Below are positions 53,430 to 64,000 of a stretch of 64,000 bases of DNA, piece after piece. Under the pieces are notes generated by a model that searched no databases, was not told the origin of the DNA, and saw nothing but the letters and a program-made list of their open reading frames with translations. The stretch's first letter is position 1; every line of letters starts with the position of its first letter. This DNA is from Desulfuromonas versatilis (GTDB taxonomy: Bacteria; Desulfobacterota; Desulfuromonadia; Desulfuromonadales; NIT-T3). Made by a program: the position numbers and the translations under genes. The DNA lies in contig NZ_AP024355.1 in NCBI RefSeq assembly GCF_019704135.1, positions 1,544,001 through 1,608,000 on the forward strand, in the 5' to 3' direction.

Positions 53430-54593
53430 ATGAGCCCACACCTATATCATTTGCGACGCCTTATGACCCTCGGCTGCCTGGCCGCCGCTCTTGTGCTGAG
53501 CGCAGCTGCCGCCGCCCCCCAGGTGATCAAGACCCAGCACCACGACCTGCGCATCGTCGAGATCGCTACCGGCCTCGAGCATCCCTGGAGCCTGGCCTTT
53601 CTGCCTGACGGCAGCATGCTGGTGACCGAGCGACCCGGCCGGCTGCGCATCGTCAGGGACGGCCGGCTCGAACCGCAGGCGGTGGCAGGGTTGCCGCCGA
53701 TCGTGGCGCGCGGGCAGGGGGGGCTGCTCGATGTCGCCCTGCATCCGCGCTTTGCGGAAAACGGCCTGGTCTACCTCTCCTACGTCGGGCCCGGCCCGGG
53801 GGGGATGGGGACCGAGGTGGCCCGCGGCCGGCTGGTCGCAAACCGTCTGGAGGACGTGCAAGTCATCTTCCGGCTCGAACCCAAAACCGACGCCACCCGG
53901 CATTTCGGCTCACGCCTGGTTTTCGACCGGGCAGGGTACCTGTTCATCACCCTCGGCGACCGCGGCGAGATGGAGCGCGCCCAGCGCTCCGGCGACCATG
54001 CCGGCTCGGTGATCCGCCTGCACGACGACGGCCGGGTGCCGGCCGACAACCCCTTCGTCGGCCGGCAGGGGTGGAAGCCGGAAAAGTACACCCTGGGCAA
54101 CCGCAACATGCAGGGCGCGGCGCTGCACCCGCAGACCGGCGAGCTCTGGACCCACGAGCACGGGCCCCAGGGCGGCGACGAGGTCAACGTCATCCGCGCC
54201 GGGGTCAACTACGGCTGGCCGGTCATCACCTACGGGGTCAACTACGTCACCGGCACCAAGATCGGCGAGGGGACCCACAAGGAGGGGATGGCCCAGCCGC
54301 TGCACACCTGGGTCCCCTCCATCGCCCCCTCGGGGATGGCCTTCTATACGGGGGACAAGTTCCCGCGCTGGCGCGGCGACCTGTTCGTCGGCGCGCTCAA
54401 GGACCAGATGCTGGTGCGGCTGAGTCTGGACGGTGAAAAGGTGGTCAGTGAGGAGCGCCTGCTCAAAAACACCCTCGGCCGCATCCGCGACGTGCGCCAG
54501 GGGCCCGATGGTTACCTCTACCTGCTTACCGACGAGGACGACGGGGTGCTGGTGCGGCTGGAGCCGGCCGACGGCGGGCAGGACAAGAAATGA
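53430..54593 (+). CDS. PQQ-dependent aldose sugar dehydrogenase (YliI/Asd-like)
   Basis: The 387-residue protein has a signal peptide ([16 protein letters not shown]), then the six-bladed sGDH-like propeller: [75 protein letters not shown] and GLGRIRD-type ends. Oxidises sugars periplasmically with PQQ. ATG at 53430 has AGAGGAG upstream. A PQQ synthesis set is not in the window. Confidence 0.88.
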   Translation: MSPHLYHLRRLMTLGCLAAALVLSAAAAAPQVIKTQHHDLRIVEIATGLEHPWSLAFLPDGSMLVTERPGRLRIVRDGRLEPQAVAGLPPIVARGQGGLLDVALHPRFAENGLVYLSYVGPGPGGMGTEVARGRLVANRLEDVQVIFRLEPKTDATRHFGSRLVFDRAGYLFITLGDRGEMERAQRSGDHAGSVIRLHDDGRVPADNPFVGRQGWKPEKYTLGNRNMQGAALHPQTGELWTHEHGPQGGDEVNVIRAGVNYGWPVITYGVNYVTGTKIGEGTHKEGMAQPLHTWVPSIAPSGMAFYTGDKFPRWRGDLFVGALKDQMLVRLSLDGEKVVSEERLLKNTLGRIRDVRQGPDGYLYLLTDEDDGVLVRLEPADGGQDKK

Positions 54594-54618
54594 TATTCAA
54601 GCGGAGGGAAGGCAAGAG

Positions 54619-54957
54619 ATGAAGGAGATCAGCTGGGAGGAGTTCGCCCAGGTGGAGTTGCGTGCCGGGACGGTCATCGCGGTCGAGGACTTTCCCGAGG
54701 CGCGCAAGCCGGCCTACAAGATCACCGCCGATTTCGGCGGGGAGATCGGCATCCGAAGATCGAGCGCGCAGGTTACCGACCTCTATACCCGGGATGAACT
54801 CGTCGGTCGCCAGATTCTCGGCGTGGTCAACTTTCCGGTCAAGCGCATCGGCCCGATGCAATCCGAATTTCTCGTCTGCGGCTTCTATCGCGAGGACGGG
54901 GCGGTGGTGCTGGCCGTGCCGGAGCGGCAGGTGCCCAACGGGGCCAAATTGGGATAA
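54619..54957 (+). CDS. csaA: CsaA-like tRNA-binding domain protein
   Basis: The 112-residue protein consists of the tRNA-binding fold: [45 protein letters not shown] and [15 protein letters not shown]. Matches CsaA, a small export-related chaperone/tRNA-binding protein. Located 25 bp after the sugar dehydrogenase. Confidence 0.88.
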   Translation: MKEISWEEFAQVELRAGTVIAVEDFPEARKPAYKITADFGGEIGIRRSSAQVTDLYTRDELVGRQILGVVNFPVKRIGPMQSEFLVCGFYREDGAVVLAVPERQVPNGAKLG

Positions 54958-54994
54958 TGGATTTGATGGAAACTGTTCAGCCAAGGAGGAAACC

Positions 54995-55525
54995 ATGATT
55001 CGCTTGAACGCCGGAGCCGAAACGCCGGCCCTGATCCAGGCGGCGGAGCAGCTCTGCGTCGCCGCGCGCACCGCGCCCAAGGGGAAGGGGAAGGATCTGC
55101 TGGTGACCGCCATCGTCACCGGCGAGGAGAAGGACCAGCTGTGCCGGAAAATGCGCGAGATCGCCGAACGGGACAAAATGGCCTTTTTCAACCGGGACGC
55201 CGGCAACGTCGAGGGGGTGGAGGTGGTAGTGCTGCTCGGCACCCGCAAGGAGCCCCAGGGGTTGCCCCACTGCGGTTACTGCGGGTTTGCCAACTGCGGT
55301 GAGATGGCCAAGGCCGGCGCCTTCTGCTCCTTCAACGTCGGCGACCTGGGGATCGCCGTCGGCTCGGCGGCCAGCCGCGCCGCCGACCTGCGGCTTGACA
55401 ACCGGGTCATGTTCTCCCTCGGCAAGGCGGCCCTCGAGCTGGGGCTGCTCGGCGACCAGGTCGCCATCGCCTACGGCATTCCCCTCTCGGCCACCGGCAA
55501 GAGTCCCTTCTTCGACCGAGGCTGA
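54995..55525 (+). CDS. DUF2148 ferredoxin-domain protein
   Basis: The 176-residue protein begins MIRLNAGAETPALIQAAEQLC, with VAARTAPKGKGKD and the Cys-rich CGYCGFANCGEM, which can hold an iron-sulfur cluster. The family is common in anaerobes; function unknown. ATG preceded by AAGGAGGAAACC. Ends before a terminator at 55563-55594. Confidence 0.85.
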   Translation: MIRLNAGAETPALIQAAEQLCVAARTAPKGKGKDLLVTAIVTGEEKDQLCRKMREIAERDKMAFFNRDAGNVEGVEVVVLLGTRKEPQGLPHCGYCGFANCGEMAKAGAFCSFNVGDLGIAVGSAASRAADLRLDNRVMFSLGKAALELGLLGDQVAIAYGIPLSATGKSPFFDRG

Positions 55526-55562
55526 GCGCCTCCCGCAAACCGAGATGGCACTGGCACCCTGA

Positions 55563-55594
55563 TGGCCCCCCGGATCATCCCGATCCGGGGGGCC
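55563..55594 (+). terminator. Hairpin after the DUF2148 gene
   Basis: TGGCCCCCCGGATC pairs with GATCCGGGGGGCCA over a CATCC loop; the tail is T-poor, so it may be a weak terminator. Confidence 0.65.
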
Positions 55595-55631
55595 ATTGCG
55601 TTTCGGGCCGGCAGCTGGGAGGGGGAACGCG

Positions 55632-55725
55632 GCGGGGTGTGCCAAAGTAGGGGTTTCCCCTGGCCGAATGGGTGAATCTCCCCATATTGAAAGCCTGACC
55701 AAAGGAGTAATCTTTAGTCAGGAAA
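55632..55725 (+). promoter_or_regulatory. Possible structured leader upstream of the multicopper lipoprotein gene
   Basis: Contains AGGGGTTTCCCCT and CCTGACCAAAG-GAGTAAT-CTTTAGTCAGG hairpins; the second loop/stem holds an AAAGGAG sequence. No known riboswitch could be matched with confidence. Confidence 0.35.
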
Positions 55726-55772
55726 ATATGTCTGTATTTTCTCCAACCCCTTACGGGGAAAGGAGGGTTGCC

Positions 55773-58715
<2,943 letters not shown>

Positions 58716-58740
58716 TTTATCCAGCATGCCGAAAAAGTAC

Positions 58741-58777
58741 AGCCCGCCTGGTATGCCAGGCGGGCTGTGCTTTTTCA
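58741..58777 (+). terminator. Intrinsic terminator of the multicopper gene
   Basis: AGCCCGCCTGG pairs with CCAGGCGGGCT across TATG, followed by GTGCTTTTTC. Confidence 0.9.
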
Positions 58778-58804
58778 CTCTGGGTATCCACTCTCAGGTG
58801 GTTT

Positions 58805-58836
58805 TACGCACCCTCGCCCTCAGGGAGAGGGTGGGA
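58805..58836. repeat. CCCTCGCCC-type palindrome
   Basis: ACCCTCGCCCT-CA-GGGAGAGGGT, member of the palindrome family at 34997, 42601 and 46256. Confidence 0.55.
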
Positions 58837-58920
58837 TTGCTTGCGTCACCCGCAGAAGCAGATATTTCTTTTTTTTTTTCGGTTCACTCCAGGGAAGCCA
58901 GGGCCCCCTCCCGCGGCGGG

Positions 58921-59157
58921 TTACTTGCCGTGGGGCTGAAAATCCAGGTCCTCCATCTCCTCGGCGGCGCAGCTGGTTTGCCACTCGCCCTGCGGTGAGG
59001 TCGCTTTTCTGCCGGGGCCAAACCCCAACCGGGCGAGCCCCCGCGCCAGGGTGTCGAATACCGCGCGGGAGTGGAGCCTTCTTCCCCGCTCCAACAGCTG
59101 CTCCAGGCTCTCGCTGCCATCGGGCATTTCCCATCCGTAACCGGATCTGCCTTCCAT
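58921..59157 (-). CDS. Small hypothetical protein, 78 residues
   Basis: MEGRSGYGWEMPDGSESLEQ is followed by RRLHSRAVFDTLARGLARL and a Cys near the C-terminus. Ribosome-binding site GGAGGCGGCGT precedes the ATG. No family recognised. Divergent from the LysR gene at 59304. Confidence 0.6.
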   Translation of the reverse strand: MEGRSGYGWEMPDGSESLEQLLERGRRLHSRAVFDTLARGLARLGFGPGRKATSPQGEWQTSCAAEEMEDLDFQPHGK

Positions 59158-59303
59158 ACGCCGCCTCCCCTCAGTGGTCCCGCTTTTTCGTTAGTGGTCT
59201 TTCATGCTCTTGCCACCAAATTAGACCATACAATATTCATCAGTAAATGTTGAAAATGGTTAACCTGCTGTGCAAAAATAAACAGCCAAGGAGGAGGAAC
59301 GCG

Positions 59304-60215
59304 ATGAATCAGAACTGGGACGACATGCGCTATTTCCTGGCGCTCAGCCGCGCCGGCTCCTTCGTGGCCGCGGCCGGCCACCTGCGGGTGACCCACAGCA
59401 CCGTTGCCCGGCGCATATCAGCCCTGGAAACGACGCTGCAGACCCAGCTGTTCCTGCGCACGGAAAAAGGCTGCCGGCTCACCCCGGCCGGCGAGAAGCT
59501 GCTGCCCTACGCTGAGCAGTTGGAGAGCACCGTCTTCAACCTCGAGGCGCAGATCTCGGGGAAGGACCATCAGCTCACCGGCGCCGTTCGCATCGGGGCC
59601 CCCGATGGCCTGGGGAACAGGTTTCTGGCTTCCCGGCTCGGCCGGTTCCAGAGCCGCCATCCGGCGCTGGATATCGAACTGATCGCCGTGCCCATGTATT
59701 ACAGCCTGAGCAAGCGCGAAATCGACATTCTGATCACGGTCACCAAGCCGACGGTGGGGAATGTCGTCGCCAGGAAGCTGATCGATTACCGGCTGGGGCT
59801 GTTTTCGACCCGGGAATACCTGCAGCGCGGGGCGCAGATCCGCCAGCGGGAGGATCTGCGCGGCCACCGGCTCATCGGCTACATCGACGATCTGCTCTAC
59901 GACCAGGGGCTGAGGTTCATGGATGAGTTTCTTCCCGGGGCAATGACCCGCTTCCGCAGCTCCACGGTGGTCGCCCAGATGCACGCCGTAGCCGGCGGGG
60001 CCGGGATCGGGGCGATCCCCTATTTCATGGCCGCGGCGGACCCCGCGCTGGTGCCGGTGCTGCCCGATCAGTATGTCGAGAGGGGCTTCTGGCTGCAGGT
60101 CAATCCCGACTCCCGGCAACTCGCCCGGGTACGGACTACCATCGATTTTATCGTGCAGGAAATCGAATCAAGCAGGGCGCTTTTCCAGTCCCTGCCGGGG
60201 GAGAACCTGGGCTGA
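59304..60215 (+). CDS. LysR family transcriptional regulator
   Basis: The 303-residue protein has the winged-helix start WDDMRYFLALSRAGSFVAAAGHLRVTHSTVARRISALE and a LysR-type effector domain (VRIGAPDGLGNRFLASRL). ATG at 59304 follows AAGGAGGAGGAACG. Convergent with the PKS gene; may control the small ORF on the other side or the biosynthetic cluster. Confidence 0.88.
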   Translation: MNQNWDDMRYFLALSRAGSFVAAAGHLRVTHSTVARRISALETTLQTQLFLRTEKGCRLTPAGEKLLPYAEQLESTVFNLEAQISGKDHQLTGAVRIGAPDGLGNRFLASRLGRFQSRHPALDIELIAVPMYYSLSKREIDILITVTKPTVGNVVARKLIDYRLGLFSTREYLQRGAQIRQREDLRGHRLIGYIDDLLYDQGLRFMDEFLPGAMTRFRSSTVVAQMHAVAGGAGIGAIPYFMAAADPALVPVLPDQYVERGFWLQVNPDSRQLARVRTTIDFIVQEIESSRALFQSLPGENLG

Positions 60216-60251
60216 AAAAAGGCTGGCGCGGCGGCGGGGGAGCGGATTCGG

Positions 60252-61355
60252 CTATCCGGGCAGGGCGCTTTTTCGCAGCAGGCAGGCGTGGGCCGAGAGT
60301 CCGGCGCCGTAGGCGATCATCAGGCACCAGTCGCCGGGGGCGATGCCGGCGTTTTCCAGCTCCTTGAGGACGAACCAGACCGTGGGCGAGGACATGTTGC
60401 CGTATTCGGCCAGCACCCTGCGGGTCGCCCGCAGCCTCTCCTCGGGGATGCCGATCTCGTCGCGCACGGCGTTGATGATCTTTTCGCCGCCGGTGTGCAG
60501 CGCCCAGTGGCGGATGTCCTCAGGCTTCAACCCCCGGGAGGAGAGCACCTCGGCCACCGCTTCCGCCGCGGCCTTGCGGACCAGCTCGGGCAGCTTCAGC
60601 GACAGCTGGTTGTGCAGGGCCCCGTCCTTGTGCACGAAGCGGATGGCCTCGCGCTGCTCGGGGACGTAGCGGCCCGCCGAGGCGACCAGCTCCAGCCCCT
60701 GGGGCTTGCTCCACAGCACCGCGGCGGCGGCCCCGTCGCCGAACAGGGCGTTGGAGAGGATCAGGCTCAGGTCGTTGTCCATCTGCAGGGTCGAGCTGCA
60801 GATCTCCACCGCCACGCTTACCACCACGCCCCCCCTGGCCCTGAGCAGCGCCTCCGCCACCTCCAGGTTGGGCAGCGCCCCCCCGCAGCCGCTGCCGACC
60901 AGGTCGTGGACCCGGATGTTGCGGGCAAGGCCCAGCCTTTCCACCAGGTAGGTGGAGATGCCTGGGCAGATGTACCCGGTGCAGGTGTTCACCACCAGGC
61001 CGGTCACCTCGCTGGCCGCGACGCCGGCCTGCTCCAGGGCTTGGGTGACGGCCTGGGCGGCCAGCTCGATCGACTTCTCGGTGAAGCGGGCGATGCGCTG
61101 GTCGGCGGATTCCTTCGCCAGGCACTCGGGATCCTCCACGGCGAAGTGGCGTTTGCGGATGCTCGGGTGGGAGAAGGTGGTCCGCACCAGGCCCAGACTG
61201 CGGGCGCTCAACTTCTGCCCGAAATGCCTGCGCATGAAATCCGCGGCGAACTGCTGGTCGGCGCTGTAGGGGGGCACCACGGCGGCGACGGAGGCGATGT
61301 GAACGCCGTCGCCTGAATTTTTTTGCGCTGCCTGTCTGCCGTCTGGTTTTTCCAT
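60252..61355 (-). CDS. Type III polyketide synthase
   Basis: The 367-residue protein has the chalcone/stilbene synthase triad: Cys in DLVGSGCGGALPNLEVA, His in WALHTGGEKIINAV, Asn in EYGNMSSPTVWFVL, plus NTCTGYICPGISTYLVERLGL. It decarboxylatively condenses malonyl-CoA units on a starter CoA. ATG at 61355 (MEKPDGRQAAQ). It is the last gene of a minus-strand cluster with MTase and FAD oxidoreductase, typical for alkylresorcinol/alkylpyrone type pathways. Confidence 0.9.
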   Translation of the reverse strand: MEKPDGRQAAQKNSGDGVHIASVAAVVPPYSADQQFAADFMRRHFGQKLSARSLGLVRTTFSHPSIRKRHFAVEDPECLAKESADQRIARFTEKSIELAAQAVTQALEQAGVAASEVTGLVVNTCTGYICPGISTYLVERLGLARNIRVHDLVGSGCGGALPNLEVAEALLRARGGVVVSVAVEICSSTLQMDNDLSLILSNALFGDGAAAAVLWSKPQGLELVASAGRYVPEQREAIRFVHKDGALHNQLSLKLPELVRKAAAEAVAEVLSSRGLKPEDIRHWALHTGGEKIINAVRDEIGIPEERLRATRRVLAEYGNMSSPTVWFVLKELENAGIAPGDWCLMIAYGAGLSAHACLLRKSALPG

Positions 61356-61390
61356 AGCTTCTCGCTTCCTGTCCGGGGGGTTGAATTCCA

Positions 61391-61534
61391 TTTAGCCACG
61401 GATCAAATCTGATAGGGTCTGATTTCTAAGAACTTAATGCATTTTGGCCGAAAACCCAAACGGTCAACCCTGAAGAAAATCCAGGACTTTGAATTATCAG
61501 ATTTTATCCGACCTTATCCGTGGCTGATTGCCTT
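61391..61534. mobile_element. MITE-like element, copy 2
   Basis: About 144 bp with inverted ends TTAGCCACGGATCAAATCTG and, on the opposite strand at the right, AATCAGCCACGGATAAGG. Same family as 48311-48453. Inserted between the radical SAM gene and the PKS gene; its right end supplies the stop region of the radical SAM gene. Confidence 0.7.
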
Positions 61535-62960
61535 AGACATCCATTCCCGCAAGCCGCAGCCCCCGGCGAATGAACCGGGTGTACCTCCAGAGGGGCGGCC
61601 GCAGGCCGATTCCGGCGCCGATCCGGTGCAGGGAGGGCAGAAACGGCAGGCTCAGCGAGCCCATGTCGATGAAATTCATGTGGTCGGCCAGGGCCTGCTT
61701 GAGCTGCTGCCTGATCCAGCGGGCATCCACCTGCGGTGAAAGGTAGAAGGTCGGTTCCAGCATCTCGGCGGCAGGGCGGCTGAGAACGCCCTGCCGCCGG
61801 GCGATCGTCTCCAGTTCCGTCCCCGGGTAGACGCGGATGCCCGTGTTGAAGAAGGCGATGTCGCCGGGGCGGATTTGGGTTTTGGCGAAGCGCAGGGTCT
61901 CCAGGACGGTCTGCTCGGTTTCCCCGGGGCCGCCGAACAGGAAGATCCAGGCGCAGGGGATGCGGTGGCGCCGCACCGCCTCCGCCGCCCGATGAACCTC
62001 GCGGCTGGTGAAGCCCTTGTTCAGCCCCGCCAGCACCGGATCGGCGGCGCTCTCCAGGGTGATCCCCATCCCCCTGAAACCGGCCTGTTCCATGGCACCG
62101 AGCAGCTCGTCGTTGAAATGCCGGGGGTTGAGTTCCAGGCACTGCAAGCGCGCCGCCGCGCTGCCGCGGGCCAGGGCGGCGCAAATCTCCATGGCGTGGT
62201 CGAGGGGGGCGTTGAAGACGCTGTCGACGATTTCGATGTCCCGCAGGCCGGAGGCAGCGAGCCGCGCCACCGCGTCGGCGACGCTTTCGGGATCCTTCAG
62301 GTTGCAGCTGCTCCCCTCGATGCCGGGGTAGGTGCAGTACACGCAGCGGAACTGGCAGCCGGTCTTGGTCTGGATCGGGACCGTCGCCAGTTGCCGGCGG
62401 TAGGCCCCCAGGTCCAGCCAGCGCCGGTAGTCGGGCGAAGGGCAGCGGGGGGAGAACCGGGTAAGGTCCGGGGGGGTGCGGCGAAAGCCGCCGTCCTCGA
62501 CCAGCGCCACCCCCGGCAGGTCGGCGATGGCCTCCCCGCGGGCGAGCCGCCCGAGCAGTTCGGGAAAGACCGTCTCCCCGTCCCCGACCACCGCGCAGGT
62601 GGCGGGCACCAGGCGCAGCATGGCCTCGGGCATGACGCCGAGGGCGGCGCCGCCGAGGATGATCGGGGCCTCGCAGCAGCCGCGGATGGTGCTCACGATG
62701 CGCCGCAGCTCATCCAGGTAAAACACCGGGTCGCCCATGTCGTTGTTGTCGATGTTGCGTACCGACAGGCCGACGGCCTCGGGCCGGAAGTCCCTGATGG
62801 CGGACTCGACGGCGCCCAGCGGATCGGCGAGGAACATCAGGTCGAGAAGCCGCACCTGGTGCCCCGCCCGTTGGGCCGCCTCGGCCACCAGGCAGGCACC
62901 GATGGGCATCACCGGCATGGGCAGGGTGTTGCGGTTGGTGCTGAGCAGCAGAACGTTCAT
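61533..62960 (-). CDS. Radical SAM protein with B12-binding-like N-terminal domain
   Basis: The 475-residue protein starts MNVLLLSTNRNTLPMPVMPIG, followed by a cobalamin-binding-like region (GHQVRLLDLMFL, ILGGAALGVMPEA). The radical SAM site is CQFRCVYC, a C-x4... pattern read as C-x3-C-x2-C within GCQFRCVYCTYPG. The C-terminal part includes IFLFGGPGETEQTV. Likely methylates or rearranges the PKS product (inferred). TAA stop lies at the MITE edge. Confidence 0.85.
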   Translation of the reverse strand: MNVLLLSTNRNTLPMPVMPIGACLVAEAAQRAGHQVRLLDLMFLADPLGAVESAIRDFRPEAVGLSVRNIDNNDMGDPVFYLDELRRIVSTIRGCCEAPIILGGAALGVMPEAMLRLVPATCAVVGDGETVFPELLGRLARGEAIADLPGVALVEDGGFRRTPPDLTRFSPRCPSPDYRRWLDLGAYRRQLATVPIQTKTGCQFRCVYCTYPGIEGSSCNLKDPESVADAVARLAASGLRDIEIVDSVFNAPLDHAMEICAALARGSAAARLQCLELNPRHFNDELLGAMEQAGFRGMGITLESAADPVLAGLNKGFTSREVHRAAEAVRRHRIPCAWIFLFGGPGETEQTVLETLRFAKTQIRPGDIAFFNTGIRVYPGTELETIARRQGVLSRPAAEMLEPTFYLSPQVDARWIRQQLKQALADHMNFIDMGSLSLPFLPSLHRIGAGIGLRPPLWRYTRFIRRGLRLAGMDV

Positions 62961-63009
62961 GGGCGAATTCCAGGTCCGGGGTTCGAGGGGCGCCAGCGGC
63001 CGCCCGGAT

Positions 63010-63762
63010 TCATGGGCGATGGGGACACGGGCGGTCGTCGGTCCCGCGGCAGACCATGACCACCCGCGCCGGAGGCGTCTCGAAAACCCGGATCGGGGTT
63101 TCGGGGAAATGCTTGCGGGCGAATTCCCGCAGCTCTTCGGCGCGAAAACCCTTGCGGATCGACAGCCGGCCGTCAAAGAAGGCGAAGCTGCGCGGTGCCA
63201 GCAGGCCGATGCTGAGGGTTCCGCCCAGGTAGGCCCAGGGGGAGCGCTTGAGGTCGTTCATGACCAGGGCGAGCCGGGTCCCGGCGATGGCGCCGCGCAG
63301 GAATATCTCGATCTGCGCCCAGCCCAGGTGGTGCAGGAAATGGTTGGAAAAAATAAAATCGAACCGGCCCAGGGGGGCCAAAGCGAGGGCGTTGCCCTCG
63401 ACCAGGCGGATTTCCGGATAATCACTGATCGCCTGCCGCGCCACGGGAAAGATGCGCGGGTCGTTGTCCAGAGCGGTGATCTGCAGCTTCAGCCGCCGCC
63501 GGCGGGCCTCGCGGGCGGCCCAGCAGGCGATGTCGCAGCCGCCGGCGCCCACGTCCAGCAGGCTGTAGACCCGCTCCGGATCCCGCTCCATGAGGGAAAA
63601 CACCTGCTGGCGCAGCAGCCTGCGGCTGGCACTGAACAGCAGGTTGATCCTTTGGAACTGGCGAATGGTGCGCAGCAGCATGGCCAGGTCGGCATCGGCC
63701 CGGTCCATTTTCTCCGGGGAATTGTCCCGGTCCCGCAGGTCGGGAAGCAGAAAATCGAACAT
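63010..63762 (-). CDS. Class I SAM-dependent methyltransferase
   Basis: The 250-residue protein has LLDVGAGGCDIACWAAREA (motif I), ITALDNDPRIF (motif II) and FDFIFSNHFLHHLG. Its start overlaps the stop of the FAD gene (TGATG). Adjacent type III PKS suggests that it methylates a polyketide ring. Confidence 0.88.
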   Translation of the reverse strand: MFDFLLPDLRDRDNSPEKMDRADADLAMLLRTIRQFQRINLLFSASRRLLRQQVFSLMERDPERVYSLLDVGAGGCDIACWAAREARRRRLKLQITALDNDPRIFPVARQAISDYPEIRLVEGNALALAPLGRFDFIFSNHFLHHLGWAQIEIFLRGAIAGTRLALVMNDLKRSPWAYLGGTLSIGLLAPRSFAFFDGRLSIRKGFRAEELREFARKHFPETPIRVFETPPARVVMVCRGTDDRPCPHRP

Positions 63763-64000
63763 CAGGCACTCTCTCCCGGCAGAAGGCCCGTGGCCAGGAT
63801 CCGATCGAGGTGCGGGCGAGCGCGGTCGAGGTTGAGAAAGGGGATGGTGTGCATGCTCAGGTAGCGGGCCAGAAACCGCCGCAGGGGGCTGTGCAGGGCC
63901 AGGAGGATGGCGCCGTTGCGCAGCGCGGACCAGAGCCGGCCCCCGGAGGTTCCCGCCCGCATCATGAGCTGGGCGCGGCCGGCGGCAGCGGCGGCGGCGC
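63762..64000 (-). CDS. C-terminal fragment of FAD-dependent oxidoreductase (start beyond window)
   Basis: About 79 codons at the C-terminus, including LRNGAILLALHSPLRRFLARYLS and a short tail, resembling the ends of geranylgeranyl reductase-type monooxygenases found beside type III PKS and MTase genes. The catalytic N-terminus is outside, so the assignment depends on neighbours. Confidence 0.5.
   Translation of the reverse strand, partial: AAAAAAGRAQLMMRAGTSGGRLWSALRNGAILLALHSPLRRFLARYLSMHTIPFLNLDRARPHLDRILATGLLPGESA

Noticed and set aside
55632-55725. Leader before the multicopper gene as a known metal riboswitch
   Set aside because: I could not match it to fluoride, cobalamin, manganese or other classes; kept as an unassigned structured leader.

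Overview
The window is 64 kb of GC-rich bacterial chromosome. Gene content points to a Desulfuromonadales/Geobacter-like member of the Desulfuromonadota: an OmpB-like multicopper lipoprotein, GEMM-I riboswitches including one with A at the ligand-specificity position, split GltBD glutamate synthase, a type III polyketide synthase cluster, and palindromic intergenic repeats of the kind common in that group. The assignment is inferred from gene content only.

Layout. (1) 1-5.6 kb: beta-oxidation genes and an OtsB-like phosphatase in one overlapping minus-strand operon, then a phospholipase D/VTT fusion followed by an EEP-family phosphodiesterase. (2) 5.8-24.5 kb: accessory region made of two adjacent islands. 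It starts with a REP-associated transposase (RAYT) and an smr-domain gene. The first island (about 6.85-16.17 kb) lies between two diverged copies of the smr 3' end. It holds two GEMM-I riboswitches, an AT-rich lipoprotein, a truncated and an intact copy of a phosphorothioate-DNA-type HNH restriction gene with a HEPN-like gene between them, a three-gene McrBC-type operon and an AbiEi/AbiEii toxin-antitoxin pair. The second island (16.42-24.43 kb) is bounded by a 28-bp repeat of the tRNA-Leu(CAA) 3' end. It carries its own tyrosine integrase, a DUF5131/TcmP pair, a decayed serine recombinase, an HExxH peptidase, a PD-(D/E)XK-like protein and a candidate small HUH protein. (3) 24.5-51 kb: mostly core genes: pabB/pabC, a MarR-regulated EmrAB/TolC-type efflux operon, tRNA-Ala(GGC), a purine permease, gltD/gltB, a frameshifted V4R-GAF-HD-GYP gene, a CpxRA-like two-component system, a DODA-type dioxygenase with a cupredoxin, a polyferredoxin membrane protein, LysE-type exporters and an ArgP-like regulator. 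(4) 51-58.7 kb: a HepT/MntA toxin-antitoxin pair, azlCD between two copies of a dispersed repeat, an Asd-type sugar dehydrogenase, a CsaA-like protein, a DUF2148 protein and the large multicopper lipoprotein. (5) 59-64 kb: a LysR regulator and a minus-strand cluster (FAD oxidoreductase, methyltransferase, radical SAM, type III PKS) that looks like a small biosynthetic locus and runs off the right edge.

The most interesting parts are the two nested islands and their boundaries, the riboswitch pair with different specificity bases, the DUF5131/TcmP pair, the repeat-rich RAYT gene and the type III PKS locus. Start codons were chosen from ribosome-binding sites, overlaps and family N-termini. All homology statements come from recognising motifs by eye; no database search was run.
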